Assembly (NCBI GenBank): GCA_022821725.1
Contig: JAJEDB010000043.1
Location: 79,900-143,899 of the forward strand
Length of the DNA stretch: 64,000 nt
Direction of reading: 5' to 3'
Source: Candidatus Poribacteria bacterium
Lineage (GTDB): Bacteria > Poribacteria > WGA-4E > WGA-3G
Position numbers and translations under genes: made by a program. The notes under the pieces are model-generated. The model had not been told where the DNA came from and did no database searches. It saw only the letters and a program-made list of their open reading frames with translations. Shown here piece after piece: positions 53,529-62,142 of the stretch; within the stretch, counting starts at the first letter, position 1, and every line of letters begins with the position of its first letter.

Positions 53529-53771
53529 CTACATCAATGCGTCTTCGACTTCTTCAGGGAGTTCGACGGTTCCGGGGTCAACATCAATCGGATATTCAGT
53601 GCCGTAGGCTTCAACGAGGTCATCAAAAGTGACGTTATCTACACGATCGAGATCATCACCCGGATACACAAGCCATACACCGTAACAACTGTCACAACTG
53701 ACCATATCTACATCATCTTTTTCAATTGGAAACTGCGTCAATGGATTATTACAATCAGGACAAGGTAGCAT
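53529..53771 (-). CDS. Small zinc-ribbon protein
   Basis: 80 aa. N-terminal zinc ribbon with C4-x2-C7 (MLPCPDCNN) and C26-x2-C29 (CDSCYGVW), as in TFIIB-type or zf-TFIIB small proteins. The C-terminal half is very acidic (DVDPGTVELPEEVEDALM). It follows the MoeB-like gene by about 50 bp on the same strand, so co-expression with sulfur-carrier chemistry is possible. No function assigned. Confidence 0.7.
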   Translation of the reverse strand: MLPCPDCNNPLTQFPIEKDDVDMVSCDSCYGVWLVYPGDDLDRVDNVTFDDLVEAYGTEYPIDVDPGTVELPEEVEDALM

Positions 53772-53820
53772 ATACGTTTCTCCTCGGAGTCGTCTCGATC
53801 ACAGGATCGAGTGCTAAGGG

Positions 53821-55008
53821 TTAATCGGCAGCGGGGGCAAAGGTATCAGGATTTTCCGCTGCGGCATCGTAATCGTCAATCAATTCCGTAATGACGGGAT
53901 TATCCCCGCAAAGTGGGCAGTTCTCATCTCGACTGATTTTCATTTCGCGATAAGTCATGCTGAGTGCGTCGTATAGGATGAGCCGACCGATAAGGGGTTC
54001 GCCGATACCGATAATGTATTTAATCGCTTCGGTTGCCATCATAACACCAATTACGCCTGGGAGCACGCCCAGGACACCGGCTTCGCTTCAGCTGGGCACC
54101 ATGCCCGGCGGGGGCGGTGTCGGATACATGCATCGGTAGCACGGTCCCTCGTTCGGTTTAAAGAGCGTCACCTGTCCCTCAAATTGGAAAATACTGCCGT
54201 GAACAACCGGCTTGTTCATCAACACAGCGGCATCGTTAACGAGATAACGGGTCGCGAAGTTATCGCATCCGTCAACAATCAGGTCGTATTCGGAGAAGAT
54301 TTCTTCGACGTTATCTGCAGTCAAGCGGAGATTATAGGGTGTGATGTCAATATCAGGGTTCAGTGACTTGATTGTCGTCGTTGCGGATTGAACCTTCGGT
54401 GTGCCGACCGATTCTGTGCGGTGAAGGATCTGACGTTGGAGGTTGCTGAGTTCGACAACATCGGAATCGATGATACCGAGGTGTCCAACACCGGCGGCAC
54501 CGAGATACACGCCGGCGGGTGAACCTAATCCGCCTGCTCCAACCATTAAGACTTTAGCATCGAGGAGTTTCGCTTGCCCCTGTTCCCCAACTTCAGTGAG
54601 CATAAAGTGGCGACTGTAGCGATCGAGTTGCTCATGGGTCATCGGTTTATCTTGTGCGGTTGGGTACCCTGCCGTCATCCAATCGCGATATCCACCCGCA
54701 AGAGAGATGGTATCGGTGTACCCCATTTCGCGTAGGGATTTGGCAGCGAGGAGCGAACGGAGTCCTGCTGCACAATAGACGATAACCTTTTGGTTTCGAT
54801 CGGGAATGTAGTTTTCAACTGAGAATTCGAGCATCCCTCGTGTGACGTGCACGGCGTTCGGAATATAGCCCGCGCGATATTCGTCTTCGTCACGGACATC
54901 GAGTAGCACGAAATCGCTGTCTTTGTCCTGTTCGCTTTTTACTTCGTCGACGGTTAACTCCGGGATTTCCGTTTTCGCTTCCTCAACGATTTGCCTATAA
55001 GATTTCAT
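53821..55008 (-). CDS. Rhodanese-MoeB/ThiF fusion with in-frame TGA (likely selenoprotein)
   Basis: 395 aa, reading TGA at 54090-54088 as selenocysteine 307. Start is ATG 55008, with AGGAG 9 nt upstream. Residues 1-115: rhodanese domain with active C79 (VIVYCAAGLRS). Residues 123-395: MoeB/ThiF E1-like domain with GAGGLGS (157-163), D181, R192, zinc pairs C290-x2-C293 and C364-x2-C367. Relatives have PSCAEAGVLGVLPG, where Cys is catalytic; here the sequence is PS-TGA-SEAGVLGVLPG, so TGA replaces exactly that Cys. The frame then runs on unbroken for 88 codons with full family conservation. A SECIS-like hairpin follows. Adenylates and sulfurates a MoaD/ThiS-type carrier. Confidence 0.88.
54046..54081 (-). 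promoter_or_regulatory. SECIS-like hairpin after the TGA codon
   Basis: On the minus strand, beginning 6 nt after TGA: lower stem GCCGGU/AUUGGU (with G-U pairs), a GU/CGUA internal loop, upper stem CCUGGG/CCCAGG, 6-nt loop CGUGCU. The loop starts 21 nt after TGA and has G at its second position, the spacing expected for bacterial SECIS elements read by SelB. Confidence 0.7.
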
Positions 55009-55094
55009 GAAATTTTTCTCCTGCGGAAAAGGGATATGAAGATCCGGGTTCATATTCTGATTCTGTAAATTTTTGTCGCTTGCCCTTTAGCACA

Positions 55095-55123
55095 ATTATA
55101 TCATAACAGCGCGATATTGTCAA
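55095..55123 (-). promoter_or_regulatory. Consensus sigma70 promoter for the rhodanese-MoeB gene
   Basis: Minus strand TTGACA, 17 nt, TATAAT, 87 nt upstream of the ATG at 55008. Confidence 0.75.
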
Positions 55124-55151
55124 TGTTTTATTTTCAACCCAAACATTTCAC

Positions 55152-55180
55152 TTGATTTTTTGTCCCTTACATGATACACT
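55152..55180 (+). promoter_or_regulatory. Sigma70-type promoter for the Cas2-like gene
   Basis: TTGATT, 17 nt, TACACT with an upstream TG (extended -10). About 100 nt from the ATG at 55283. Confidence 0.5.
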
Positions 55181-55282
55181 TAAATCATATTCTCTTAACC
55201 GGAGAGGTTACAAGGCTTCAAATCAAGGTCATGCTGAATATGACCGATGGTGAGATTTAATACTCAAGAATTCAGGAAGATT

Positions 55283-55555
55283 ATGATGACAACTTATATT
55301 GTTACTTTTGAAGTGTCTGATGCTTCGAGAAAGGGCAATCTTAAAGAAAAACTCAAACAACATAACGGTTATTGTCCTATTCACGACAATTGCTGGGCTA
55401 TTATTTCTGATCAAACCCCGGCTCAAATTCGAGATTTTTTGACTGAAGATTTATCTTCATTGGATCGAATATTCATTATTCGGTCTGGAACTTATGCTGC
55501 GTGGATAAATGCCTACGGTCCCAAAAATAGTGAATGGCTAAAGGAGAGACTGTAA
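55283..55555 (+). CDS. Small Cas2-like/SinR-type protein
   Basis: 90 aa from the ATG pair at 55283/55286, with AGGA upstream. The order TYIVTFEVSD, EKLKQHNGYCPIHDNCWAII, TPAQIRDFLTEDLSSLDRIF and IIRSGTYAAWINAY resembles the short ferredoxin-like-fold proteins annotated SinR or Cas2-like that are found outside CRISPR loci. No CRISPR array or cas1 is here. It sits directly before a type III restriction system, so a nuclease or toxin-like defence role is possible. AT-richer than its neighbours. Confidence 0.6.
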   Translation: MMTTYIVTFEVSDASRKGNLKEKLKQHNGYCPIHDNCWAIISDQTPAQIRDFLTEDLSSLDRIFIIRSGTYAAWINAYGPKNSEWLKERL

Positions 55556-55635
55556 GAAGATCCTGAGACTCAACCCAAGAAACCAGAAGATGACGAGGCA
55601 CCTTACGGCTAATACGCAATGCAAAAGAATTCAAC

Positions 55636-57561
55636 ATGCCAAAACAGAAATTCAACGAAAAACTGACCGCACTCCTCAAAACTTATCCCCATTTCCTTGA
55701 CGATGCAGGCGAACTCATCCCCGCCGCTGTCAGAGACCACGCATGGCAACTCAATCACGATCTCATCAAATTATTGCTGACCGATGATGCGTTAAAAGCA
55801 ACCTTCTTTGACGAGATCGACGGGCATTGGGTGTTCAATCACAACACCTTCATCAATTACATCACTGATAAAAACTTCCTCGCCAATTCCTACACCCAAT
55901 TCCGAAACAAAATCGGCTTGAATATCGGCGGTAAGTTCCTCCGTGAGCGCGGCGAAGTCTCGCTCATCTGGCCCTACAAGGATTGTGTCTTGGAGGGCGG
56001 ACAGACGAAAGAAACGGAGAAGCGCAAAGAGATCTTCTTCAATGAAATCCTTGCTCAAGACGAAATCAACCGGATGTTCGATCCGAAAGTCCTGACGCAC
56101 TATAAACGCTACACTGTCGAAGGTGAACAAGCGGTAACGGACATCCAACGGGACGAGAACGGGGTTATCCGTGAAAACCTCATCATCAAAGGCAACAATC
56201 TCATCGCGCTCCACACCCTCAAACAGCAGTTCCGCGGACAGGTCAAACTCATCTACATCGATCCACCCTATAACACGGGATCTGACAGCTTCGGTTACAA
56301 CGATACCTTTAACCATTCCAGTTGGCTGACGTTCATGAGAAACCGGTTGGAAGTCGCACAGGAACTTCTGAAAGATGATGGGGTTATCCTGATTCACATT
56401 GACGATCAGGAAATGCACTATCTGAAAGTTGTTGCTGACGATATATTTGGGAGAGACAATTTTATCGCGACGGTTCCGAGAAAGACTCGAAGTGGCAAAA
56501 GCGATGTCCCTTACAAACTGTCTCAGGATTTTGACTGGATGCTGATGTACACAAAAGGAGCGTCGAAAAAAGATAACCTCTTCCATCGGGACGTTTCACG
56601 GAAGTATCACAAGACCTCCGATTTTCCTGATGACGAGTGGAGGCTCAGCGATCTTACGACTCAACGGACAATTCATGAACGACCTAATTCCGATTTTACA
56701 TTGGTAAACCCGAGAAATGGGGAAGGATTTCCTGTAAATCCCAATCGCTGCTGGGGTATTACCAAAGATTCAGTAGATGAATATCTCAAAAATGGAAAGA
56801 TAGTTTTCCCGGGCGACTACGAATTTCTCAACATCAAACGTCCGGCTATGCGCGTCTTTAGGTCGGAAGATATAGGTAAAACGGCTTACGTGTCTTCGGA
56901 TTTTCTGAATCACGTAATGGACGAACTGCTGAAAAACATGGTCAACAGAAAAGGGACAGATGAAATCGTGGAGATTTTTGGGAGAAAGGCGTTCGCGTAT
57001 CCGAAGAATGAACTATTGATGCAACGCATTATTGAATACACAACAAAGGCAGCGGATATTGTTTTGGATTTCCACTTGGGGTCAGGCACGACTGCTGCCG
57101 TTGCTCATAAAATGGGTAGGCAATACATCGGCATCGAGCAGATGGACTATGCCGAAACCCTTCCCGTCGAACGCTTAAACAAGGTGATTGCCGGTGAGCA
57201 GGGCGGTATTTCCGAATCTGTCAAGTGGCAGGGCGGCGGTGATTTTATCTACTGCGAGCTAATGCCATATAACCAAGCCTATATGAACAAAATCCAAGCT
57301 GCTGATTCGTCCGAAGAATTGGTGGAACTCTGGCGAGACATCGCTGAAAACGCGTTCCTGAACTGGTATGTCAACCCTGAAGTCCCAGAAGAAGCCATAA
57401 ACGATTTCATCGCCATCGGTGACGTAGAGAAACAGAAACACCTCCTCGCTGAACTACTGGATAAGAATCAACTCTACGTCAACCTCTCGGAAATAGAGGA
57501 TTCGGATTTTGGGGTGAGTGCGGAAGATAAGGCGTTGAACAAGGCTTTTTATGGAGAATAA
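55636..57561 (+). CDS. mod: Type III restriction-modification DNA methyltransferase (Mod)
   Basis: 641 aa. Beta-class N6-adenine methyltransferase: catalytic DPPYN (209-213) comes before the AdoMet-binding FHLGSGTTAA (about 475), with the target recognition region between (about 270-450). N-terminal helical part about 1-180 includes GNNLIALHTLKQQFRGQVKL. Makes the Mod2Res complex with the Res subunit and alone gives the protective methylation. The specificity region is unique, so the recognised site cannot be predicted. Separated from res by a Uma2 gene. Confidence 0.93.
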   Translation: MPKQKFNEKLTALLKTYPHFLDDAGELIPAAVRDHAWQLNHDLIKLLLTDDALKATFFDEIDGHWVFNHNTFINYITDKNFLANSYTQFRNKIGLNIGGKFLRERGEVSLIWPYKDCVLEGGQTKETEKRKEIFFNEILAQDEINRMFDPKVLTHYKRYTVEGEQAVTDIQRDENGVIRENLIIKGNNLIALHTLKQQFRGQVKLIYIDPPYNTGSDSFGYNDTFNHSSWLTFMRNRLEVAQELLKDDGVILIHIDDQEMHYLKVVADDIFGRDNFIATVPRKTRSGKSDVPYKLSQDFDWMLMYTKGASKKDNLFHRDVSRKYHKTSDFPDDEWRLSDLTTQRTIHERPNSDFTLVNPRNGEGFPVNPNRCWGITKDSVDEYLKNGKIVFPGDYEFLNIKRPAMRVFRSEDIGKTAYVSSDFLNHVMDELLKNMVNRKGTDEIVEIFGRKAFAYPKNELLMQRIIEYTTKAADIVLDFHLGSGTTAAVAHKMGRQYIGIEQMDYAETLPVERLNKVIAGEQGGISESVKWQGGGDFIYCELMPYNQAYMNKIQAADSSEELVELWRDIAENAFLNWYVNPEVPEEAINDFIAIGDVEKQKHLLAELLDKNQLYVNLSEIEDSDFGVSAEDKALNKAFYGE

Positions 57562-57671
57562 ACGTCAAGTAATTTTCGCATATTTCTATTAGGCAATAAT
57601 CAAGATTTTGGAAGATGGCGAATTGCCCGATTGGAGTAGCTTAAGACTCGGTTGAACGGTTGAGTTTTCAC

Positions 57672-57700
57672 TTGACTTTTGCCCTAACAAGAGGTAGACT
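57672..57700 (+). promoter_or_regulatory. Candidate promoter for the Uma2 gene
   Basis: TTGACT, 17 nt, TAGACT, in the 213-bp gap after mod and 75 nt before the Uma2 ATG. The rest of the gap shows no gene. Confidence 0.45.
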
Positions 57701-57774
57701 TATTGTAATACAAACTTCGGCTCAAACGCTTAACACTCAGCTTTCGCGCATCTTAAGGAAAAGGAGAAACACCG

Positions 57775-58461
57775 ATGACAACCTACACAAAAGAAAACCG
57801 CATCCCTTCTACCCCAACAGACGCGTCGATATTTTACCCCGAAACGGATGGAGAACCCATGGCAGTCAGTGACCTTCACAGACAGATCCTCACACGGCTT
57901 TTACAAGTCCTTGACGCACACTTCGCACAAAAGCCGGAGGTCTATGTCTCTGGTGATATACTGATGTATTACGTGGAGGGAGACCCGCGTAAATCGGTTG
58001 CTCCAGATGTTCTGGTCTCCTTCGGTTTGGGGAAGAAACTCCGGCGGACGTATCTCGTCTGGGAGGAGGGAAAGGTCCCTGATTTCGTGATGGAGTTTTC
58101 AAGCAAAAACACCTATCGCAACGACTTAGAGGACAAAATGGAACTCTACGCCTTATTAGGGATACAAGATTACTTCTTATATGATGCGGAAGGTCTCTAT
58201 TTGCCAACACCACTTATGGGTTTTACGTTGGTGGATGGCGCGTATGTTCCAATTTCGATGGGTGTAGCGGGTGGATTGCACTCCTCTGCTCTGAATTTGG
58301 ATTTCCATGTGGATGATACGGGATTAGGTATTTACGATCCCGTTGCGGGAGAGTGGCTCCGGACCCCGGCAGAAACTGCTGAGGCACGCGCCGAGACCGC
58401 AGAGGCAGAAATCGAACGACTCCGAGCAGAACTCGCGCGCTTTCAAGCACAAGACAATTAG
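57775..58461 (+). CDS. Uma2 family endonuclease-like protein
   Basis: 228 aa. PD-(D/E)xK-fold Uma2 protein: APDVLVSFG with the metal Asp, VPDFVMEFSSKNTYRNDLED with the E-x-S/T-K-like core and KMELYALLGIQDYFLYD. The C-terminus is a helical tail of repeated TAEARAETAEAEIERLRAEL. This family is abundant in cyanobacteria, often in expanded sets, with unclear role. AAGGAG lies 8-9 nt before the ATG. It is placed between mod and res, probably by insertion into the operon. Confidence 0.85.
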   Translation: MTTYTKENRIPSTPTDASIFYPETDGEPMAVSDLHRQILTRLLQVLDAHFAQKPEVYVSGDILMYYVEGDPRKSVAPDVLVSFGLGKKLRRTYLVWEEGKVPDFVMEFSSKNTYRNDLEDKMELYALLGIQDYFLYDAEGLYLPTPLMGFTLVDGAYVPISMGVAGGLHSSALNLDFHVDDTGLGIYDPVAGEWLRTPAETAEARAETAEAEIERLRAELARFQAQDN

Positions 58462-58499
58462 CAGATCAAAAACTATCAAAGATAATTGGAAACTGTCCG

Positions 58500-61106
58500 A
58501 TGCTTGAAAAATTCCTACATGAACAACTCGAAATCGCCTTCAATTTTGGGATCCCCAAACCCGATATGCCGGAGAGTATCACGCAAAATCTGAATCCTGA
58601 CTTTGAACTCCGTCCCTACCAAGAAGACGCATTCGCGAGTTTTATTCACTACTTCAATAACGACCTCCCGGGCAAGGAAAAACCGCTACACCTGCTGTTC
58701 AACATGGCGACCGGTAGCGGTAAGACCCTCATCATGGCGGGTTTGATCCTATATCTCTACGAGAAAGGCTACCGCAACTTCCTTTTTTTCGTGAATTCCA
58801 CCAACATCATCGAAAAAACAAAGGACAACTTCCTCAACCCGCGTTCCGTAAAATACCTCTTCAGCGAGAACGTTCATATTGAAGGTGAGCATATTGAGGT
58901 CACAGAAGTAGAAAATTTTGAGGGGACCAACGAGAAATCCATCAATATCTGTTTCACAACGATTCAGAAACTTCATTCTGATCTGACAGTGGAAAAGGAG
59001 AACGCCTTAACTTTTGAAGATTTCAAGAAAAAGGAGATCGTTCTTCTGGCGGATGAAGCACACCATATAAACGTCCAGACCAGATCCCAGCAGTTGGAAC
59101 TGGATTTGGAGAAACAGAAGCCGAGTTGGGAGAATACGGTAGAGAACATTTTTCGCGGCAACGCAGATAACCTACTCTTGGAATTCACCGCCACACACGA
59201 TTACGAAAACCCAAACATCGTGGATAAGTATCGGAACAAGATTATCTATCGTTACGATCTCGTGAACTTTCGGAACGACAGATTCTCAAAAGATGTCGTG
59301 CTTGTTCATTCCGATTTAGACCCACACTCCCGCATCTTACAAGCACTCCTTCTCAATCAATACAAAGAACAGGTCGCGGCGGATAATGGCATCAACCTAA
59401 AGCCTGTCATCCTGTTCAAGGCACAGCGGACAATCGCGCAATCACAAGAGAACAAAGCAAACTTTCACAAACTGATTGATGAACTCACCGTCGACGAAAT
59501 TGACGCGTTTCGGGAATCGGGTCTCGAAATTCTTCAACGTGCGTTTCGTTTCTTTAAGAAAAAAGGCATTACGACTGAGGCATTAGTTCAACGCCTAAAA
59601 GCGGCGTTTCGTGAGGAGCATTGCCTCTCCGTTAACAACGAGAATGAGAAGGAGACGTATCAGCTCCGGCTTAACAACCTTGAAGACAAGAGCAATCCGA
59701 TCCGTGCCATCTTCGCTGTGCAGAAGCTCAATGAAGGATGGGATGTGTTGAACCTGTTTGACATCGTTCGGTGTTACGAAGCGCGCGACTCAGGAAAGAG
59801 CAAAATCGGAAAAACAACCATCTCCGAGGCACAACTCATCGGGCGCGGTGCGCGCTATTTCCCGTTCGTTTCGCCAGAGCACACAGACCGATTCCGCCGC
59901 AAGTTTGACGAAGATCTCGACCACGAATTGCGCGTGCTGGAGGAACTCCACTACCATAGCATCCACGATTCGCGCTATATCTCTGAAATCCGCACTGCCT
60001 TGATTGACGAAGGTATGATGGACGAACGCCTTGAGACTCGTGAACTCAGGTTGAAAGCCGAATTCAAGGCTACCGATCTCTACAAACACGGGGTTGTTTG
60101 GCTCAACAGACAGGTACCAAAAGATTACCAATACGTCACGTCTTTTGATGACCTCGCGAACCTGAGTGTAAAGCAGAAAAACTATGAGCATACCATCCAT
60201 ACAGGGACCGGCGGCGTGACGACTGTCATGGAAAACGGTGAGACACAGGTGCAACAAGCCGACCAAAGCAGTCGAGATGTCCAGATGGTTGACATCGGAC
60301 AGAATATCATCAGGGCTGCCCTTGCGCGAAATCCATTTTTCACGTTCGCCTCGCTTAGACAGTATTTCCCGCACTTGGTGTCCATACGTGAATTTATCAC
60401 TTCGGAAAACTATCTCGGTGGCTTAGCAATTACTTTCAAGGGCGACCTCTCCCACTTGGAAGAAAACCGCCCCGCAAAACTATCTGCGTGTGAAGCGTTG
60501 CTCAGTCAAATAGAATCCGAAATCCGCAAAGAGGTTACCGAGTACGAAGGCACAAAGCACTTTTATGAGGAGCAGGTCCGCGCTGTTTTTACCGATAAAA
60601 CCCTGAAATTCAGTGTGAACACACAGCGTGCTGATGACAGCGACACAGCATATCTGGTCAAACTCAGAGACTGGTTCGCCTTTGATACCCTCTACGGCAC
60701 GAGTGAAGAAAAGGCATTCGTCGAGATGCTGGATAGATGGATTCAGGAACAAGAGAAAACCTATGAAGATATCTATCTGCTTCGCAATGAGGGACATTTC
60801 TCCATCTATAACTTCTCCGATGGTAGCCCCTTTCAGCCCGACTTTGTGCTGTTCTTACGCTCGAAAAATGGGGAGTCCCTAAGTTACCAACTCTTTATTG
60901 AACCCAAAGGGGAGCATTTGGCAGAACATGACCGCTGGAAAGAGAAATTCTTGGAAGGGATCCGTGCGGAATACCACAGTAAAATCCTGACGGAGAACAG
61001 CAAATACCGCGTCATCGGTGTCCCATCGTTCTATCACGAGCGATACGAGAATCAATTCAAAGACGACCTCAATGCAGCGTTGACAAAAACCGCGCACTCC
61101 TCATAA
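58500..61106 (+). CDS. res: Type III restriction enzyme, Res subunit
   Basis: 868 aa. SF2 helicase motor: Walker A ATGSGKT (70-76), DEAH box LADEAHH (183-189), LLLEFTATHDY motif III-like and QLIGRGARYFP motif VI (about 440). The C-terminal PD-(D/E)xK nuclease reads PDFVLFLRSKNGESLSYQLF then IEPKGE. All parts look intact, so the restriction activity is probably functional. Pairs with Mod. The preceding Uma2 gene is 38 bp upstream. Confidence 0.93.
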   Translation: MLEKFLHEQLEIAFNFGIPKPDMPESITQNLNPDFELRPYQEDAFASFIHYFNNDLPGKEKPLHLLFNMATGSGKTLIMAGLILYLYEKGYRNFLFFVNSTNIIEKTKDNFLNPRSVKYLFSENVHIEGEHIEVTEVENFEGTNEKSINICFTTIQKLHSDLTVEKENALTFEDFKKKEIVLLADEAHHINVQTRSQQLELDLEKQKPSWENTVENIFRGNADNLLLEFTATHDYENPNIVDKYRNKIIYRYDLVNFRNDRFSKDVVLVHSDLDPHSRILQALLLNQYKEQVAADNGINLKPVILFKAQRTIAQSQENKANFHKLIDELTVDEIDAFRESGLEILQRAFRFFKKKGITTEALVQRLKAAFREEHCLSVNNENEKETYQLRLNNLEDKSNPIRAIFAVQKLNEGWDVLNLFDIVRCYEARDSGKSKIGKTTISEAQLIGRGARYFPFVSPEHTDRFRRKFDEDLDHELRVLEELHYHSIHDSRYISEIRTALIDEGMMDERLETRELRLKAEFKATDLYKHGVVWLNRQVPKDYQYVTSFDDLANLSVKQKNYEHTIHTGTGGVTTVMENGETQVQQADQSSRDVQMVDIGQNIIRAALARNPFFTFASLRQYFPHLVSIREFITSENYLGGLAITFKGDLSHLEENRPAKLSACEALLSQIESEIRKEVTEYEGTKHFYEEQVRAVFTDKTLKFSVNTQRADDSDTAYLVKLRDWFAFDTLYGTSEEKAFVEMLDRWIQEQEKTYEDIYLLRNEGHFSIYNFSDGSPFQPDFVLFLRSKNGESLSYQLFIEPKGEHLAEHDRWKEKFLEGIRAEYHSKILTENSKYRVIGVPSFYHERYENQFKDDLNAALTKTAHSS

Positions 61107-61132
61107 AACCCTGCCCAGTGACAACGAAAAAA

Positions 61133-61162
61133 TTGACAAACGGACAACAGACATGCTAAAAT
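61133..61162 (+). promoter_or_regulatory. Sigma70-type promoter for the PHP gene
   Basis: TTGACA, 18 nt, TAAAAT with an upstream TG (extended -10), 83 nt before the ATG at 61245. Confidence 0.65.
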
Positions 61163-61244
61163 AGATATGGATGTCCGAAGTTCATCTTATTGGTATGCAT
61201 CATCCCTAAAACTTGAACACACCATTACCGAATAAGGAGTCATC

Positions 61245-62120
61245 ATGTTCAACGCGAATCCTTTCCATCAACCAGGGCAATGGTACCGAGGCAATACACA
61301 TAGTCACAGCACAGAGTCCGATGGGCAGCTCCCCATGTCGGAACGGTTCGGTGCCTATCGTGAAGCGGGTTATGATTTTCTGGTGTTGACAGACCATCGT
61401 AAAGTCAACGATGTGAGTGCTTACAGCACATCAGATTTTTTGGCAATCTCAGGCAGCGAAGTGCATCCGTCGAATCCGTATGGTGGCTCGACGTATCATT
61501 TTGTCGCCATTAATATTCATGAGACCCTGAATTGTGCAAAGATGCACCCGAACGCAGTGCTTGATGAAATTAAAGCGCAGGGCGGCGAAGCCGTTTTGTG
61601 TCATCCCTATTGGTCGGGACACACGATTACAGATTATCTACCCTTGCAGGGTTATTTCGCGATTGAAGTCTACAACGATACCTGTATGGGCATCGGCAAA
61701 GGTTTTTCGGAGCAGGCATGGGATGATCTGCTGGATAGAGGGGGTCCCGTGCTTGGCATCGCCTCGGACGACGCACACGGCACCGAACACGACTGCTTCC
61801 ACGGCTGGATTATGGTGAAGGCACAAGAACTGACGATTGAGAGTATCATGGAAGCACTCCGGACAGGCGCGTTCTATTCTACACTCGGACCCGAAATTGT
61901 GGATATGACGTTGGAGGGTAACGAAGTAACGGTTAAATGTTCAGAAGCGCAATCAATTGTCTTCAAATCCGAGTGCAGTCGCGGTCGCCGAATTCTGCCA
62001 CCAGCGGGCGAACTGTTGACCGAGGCAACGTATAGCATTCCGAAAGGCGTGAAATACGTCCGGGTTGAAGTAACAGACGCAACAGGTAAGAAAGCTTGGT
62101 CGAACCCGTTCTTCTTCTAA
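61245..62120 (+). CDS. PHP domain metal-dependent hydrolase (CehA/McbA-like)
   Basis: 291 aa. PHP-fold phosphoesterase or amidohydrolase. Metal ligands: GNTHSHSTESDG (H-x-H, about 16-27), LTDHRKV, ISGSEVH, CHPYW and ASDDAHG near 173-179. The C-terminal about 70 aa form a small beta domain. Relatives hydrolyse carbamates or phosphoesters. AAGGAG 6 nt before the ATG. Substrate unknown. Confidence 0.88.
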   Translation: MFNANPFHQPGQWYRGNTHSHSTESDGQLPMSERFGAYREAGYDFLVLTDHRKVNDVSAYSTSDFLAISGSEVHPSNPYGGSTYHFVAINIHETLNCAKMHPNAVLDEIKAQGGEAVLCHPYWSGHTITDYLPLQGYFAIEVYNDTCMGIGKGFSEQAWDDLLDRGGPVLGIASDDAHGTEHDCFHGWIMVKAQELTIESIMEALRTGAFYSTLGPEIVDMTLEGNEVTVKCSEAQSIVFKSECSRGRRILPPAGELLTEATYSIPKGVKYVRVEVTDATGKKAWSNPFFF

Positions 62121-62142
62121 GACAAGACATCTTGATGTTTTC

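Noticed and set aside
55283..55555. Cas2-like protein taken as evidence of a CRISPR locus
   Set aside because: No direct-repeat array, cas1 or other cas gene is seen in the surrounding sequence.
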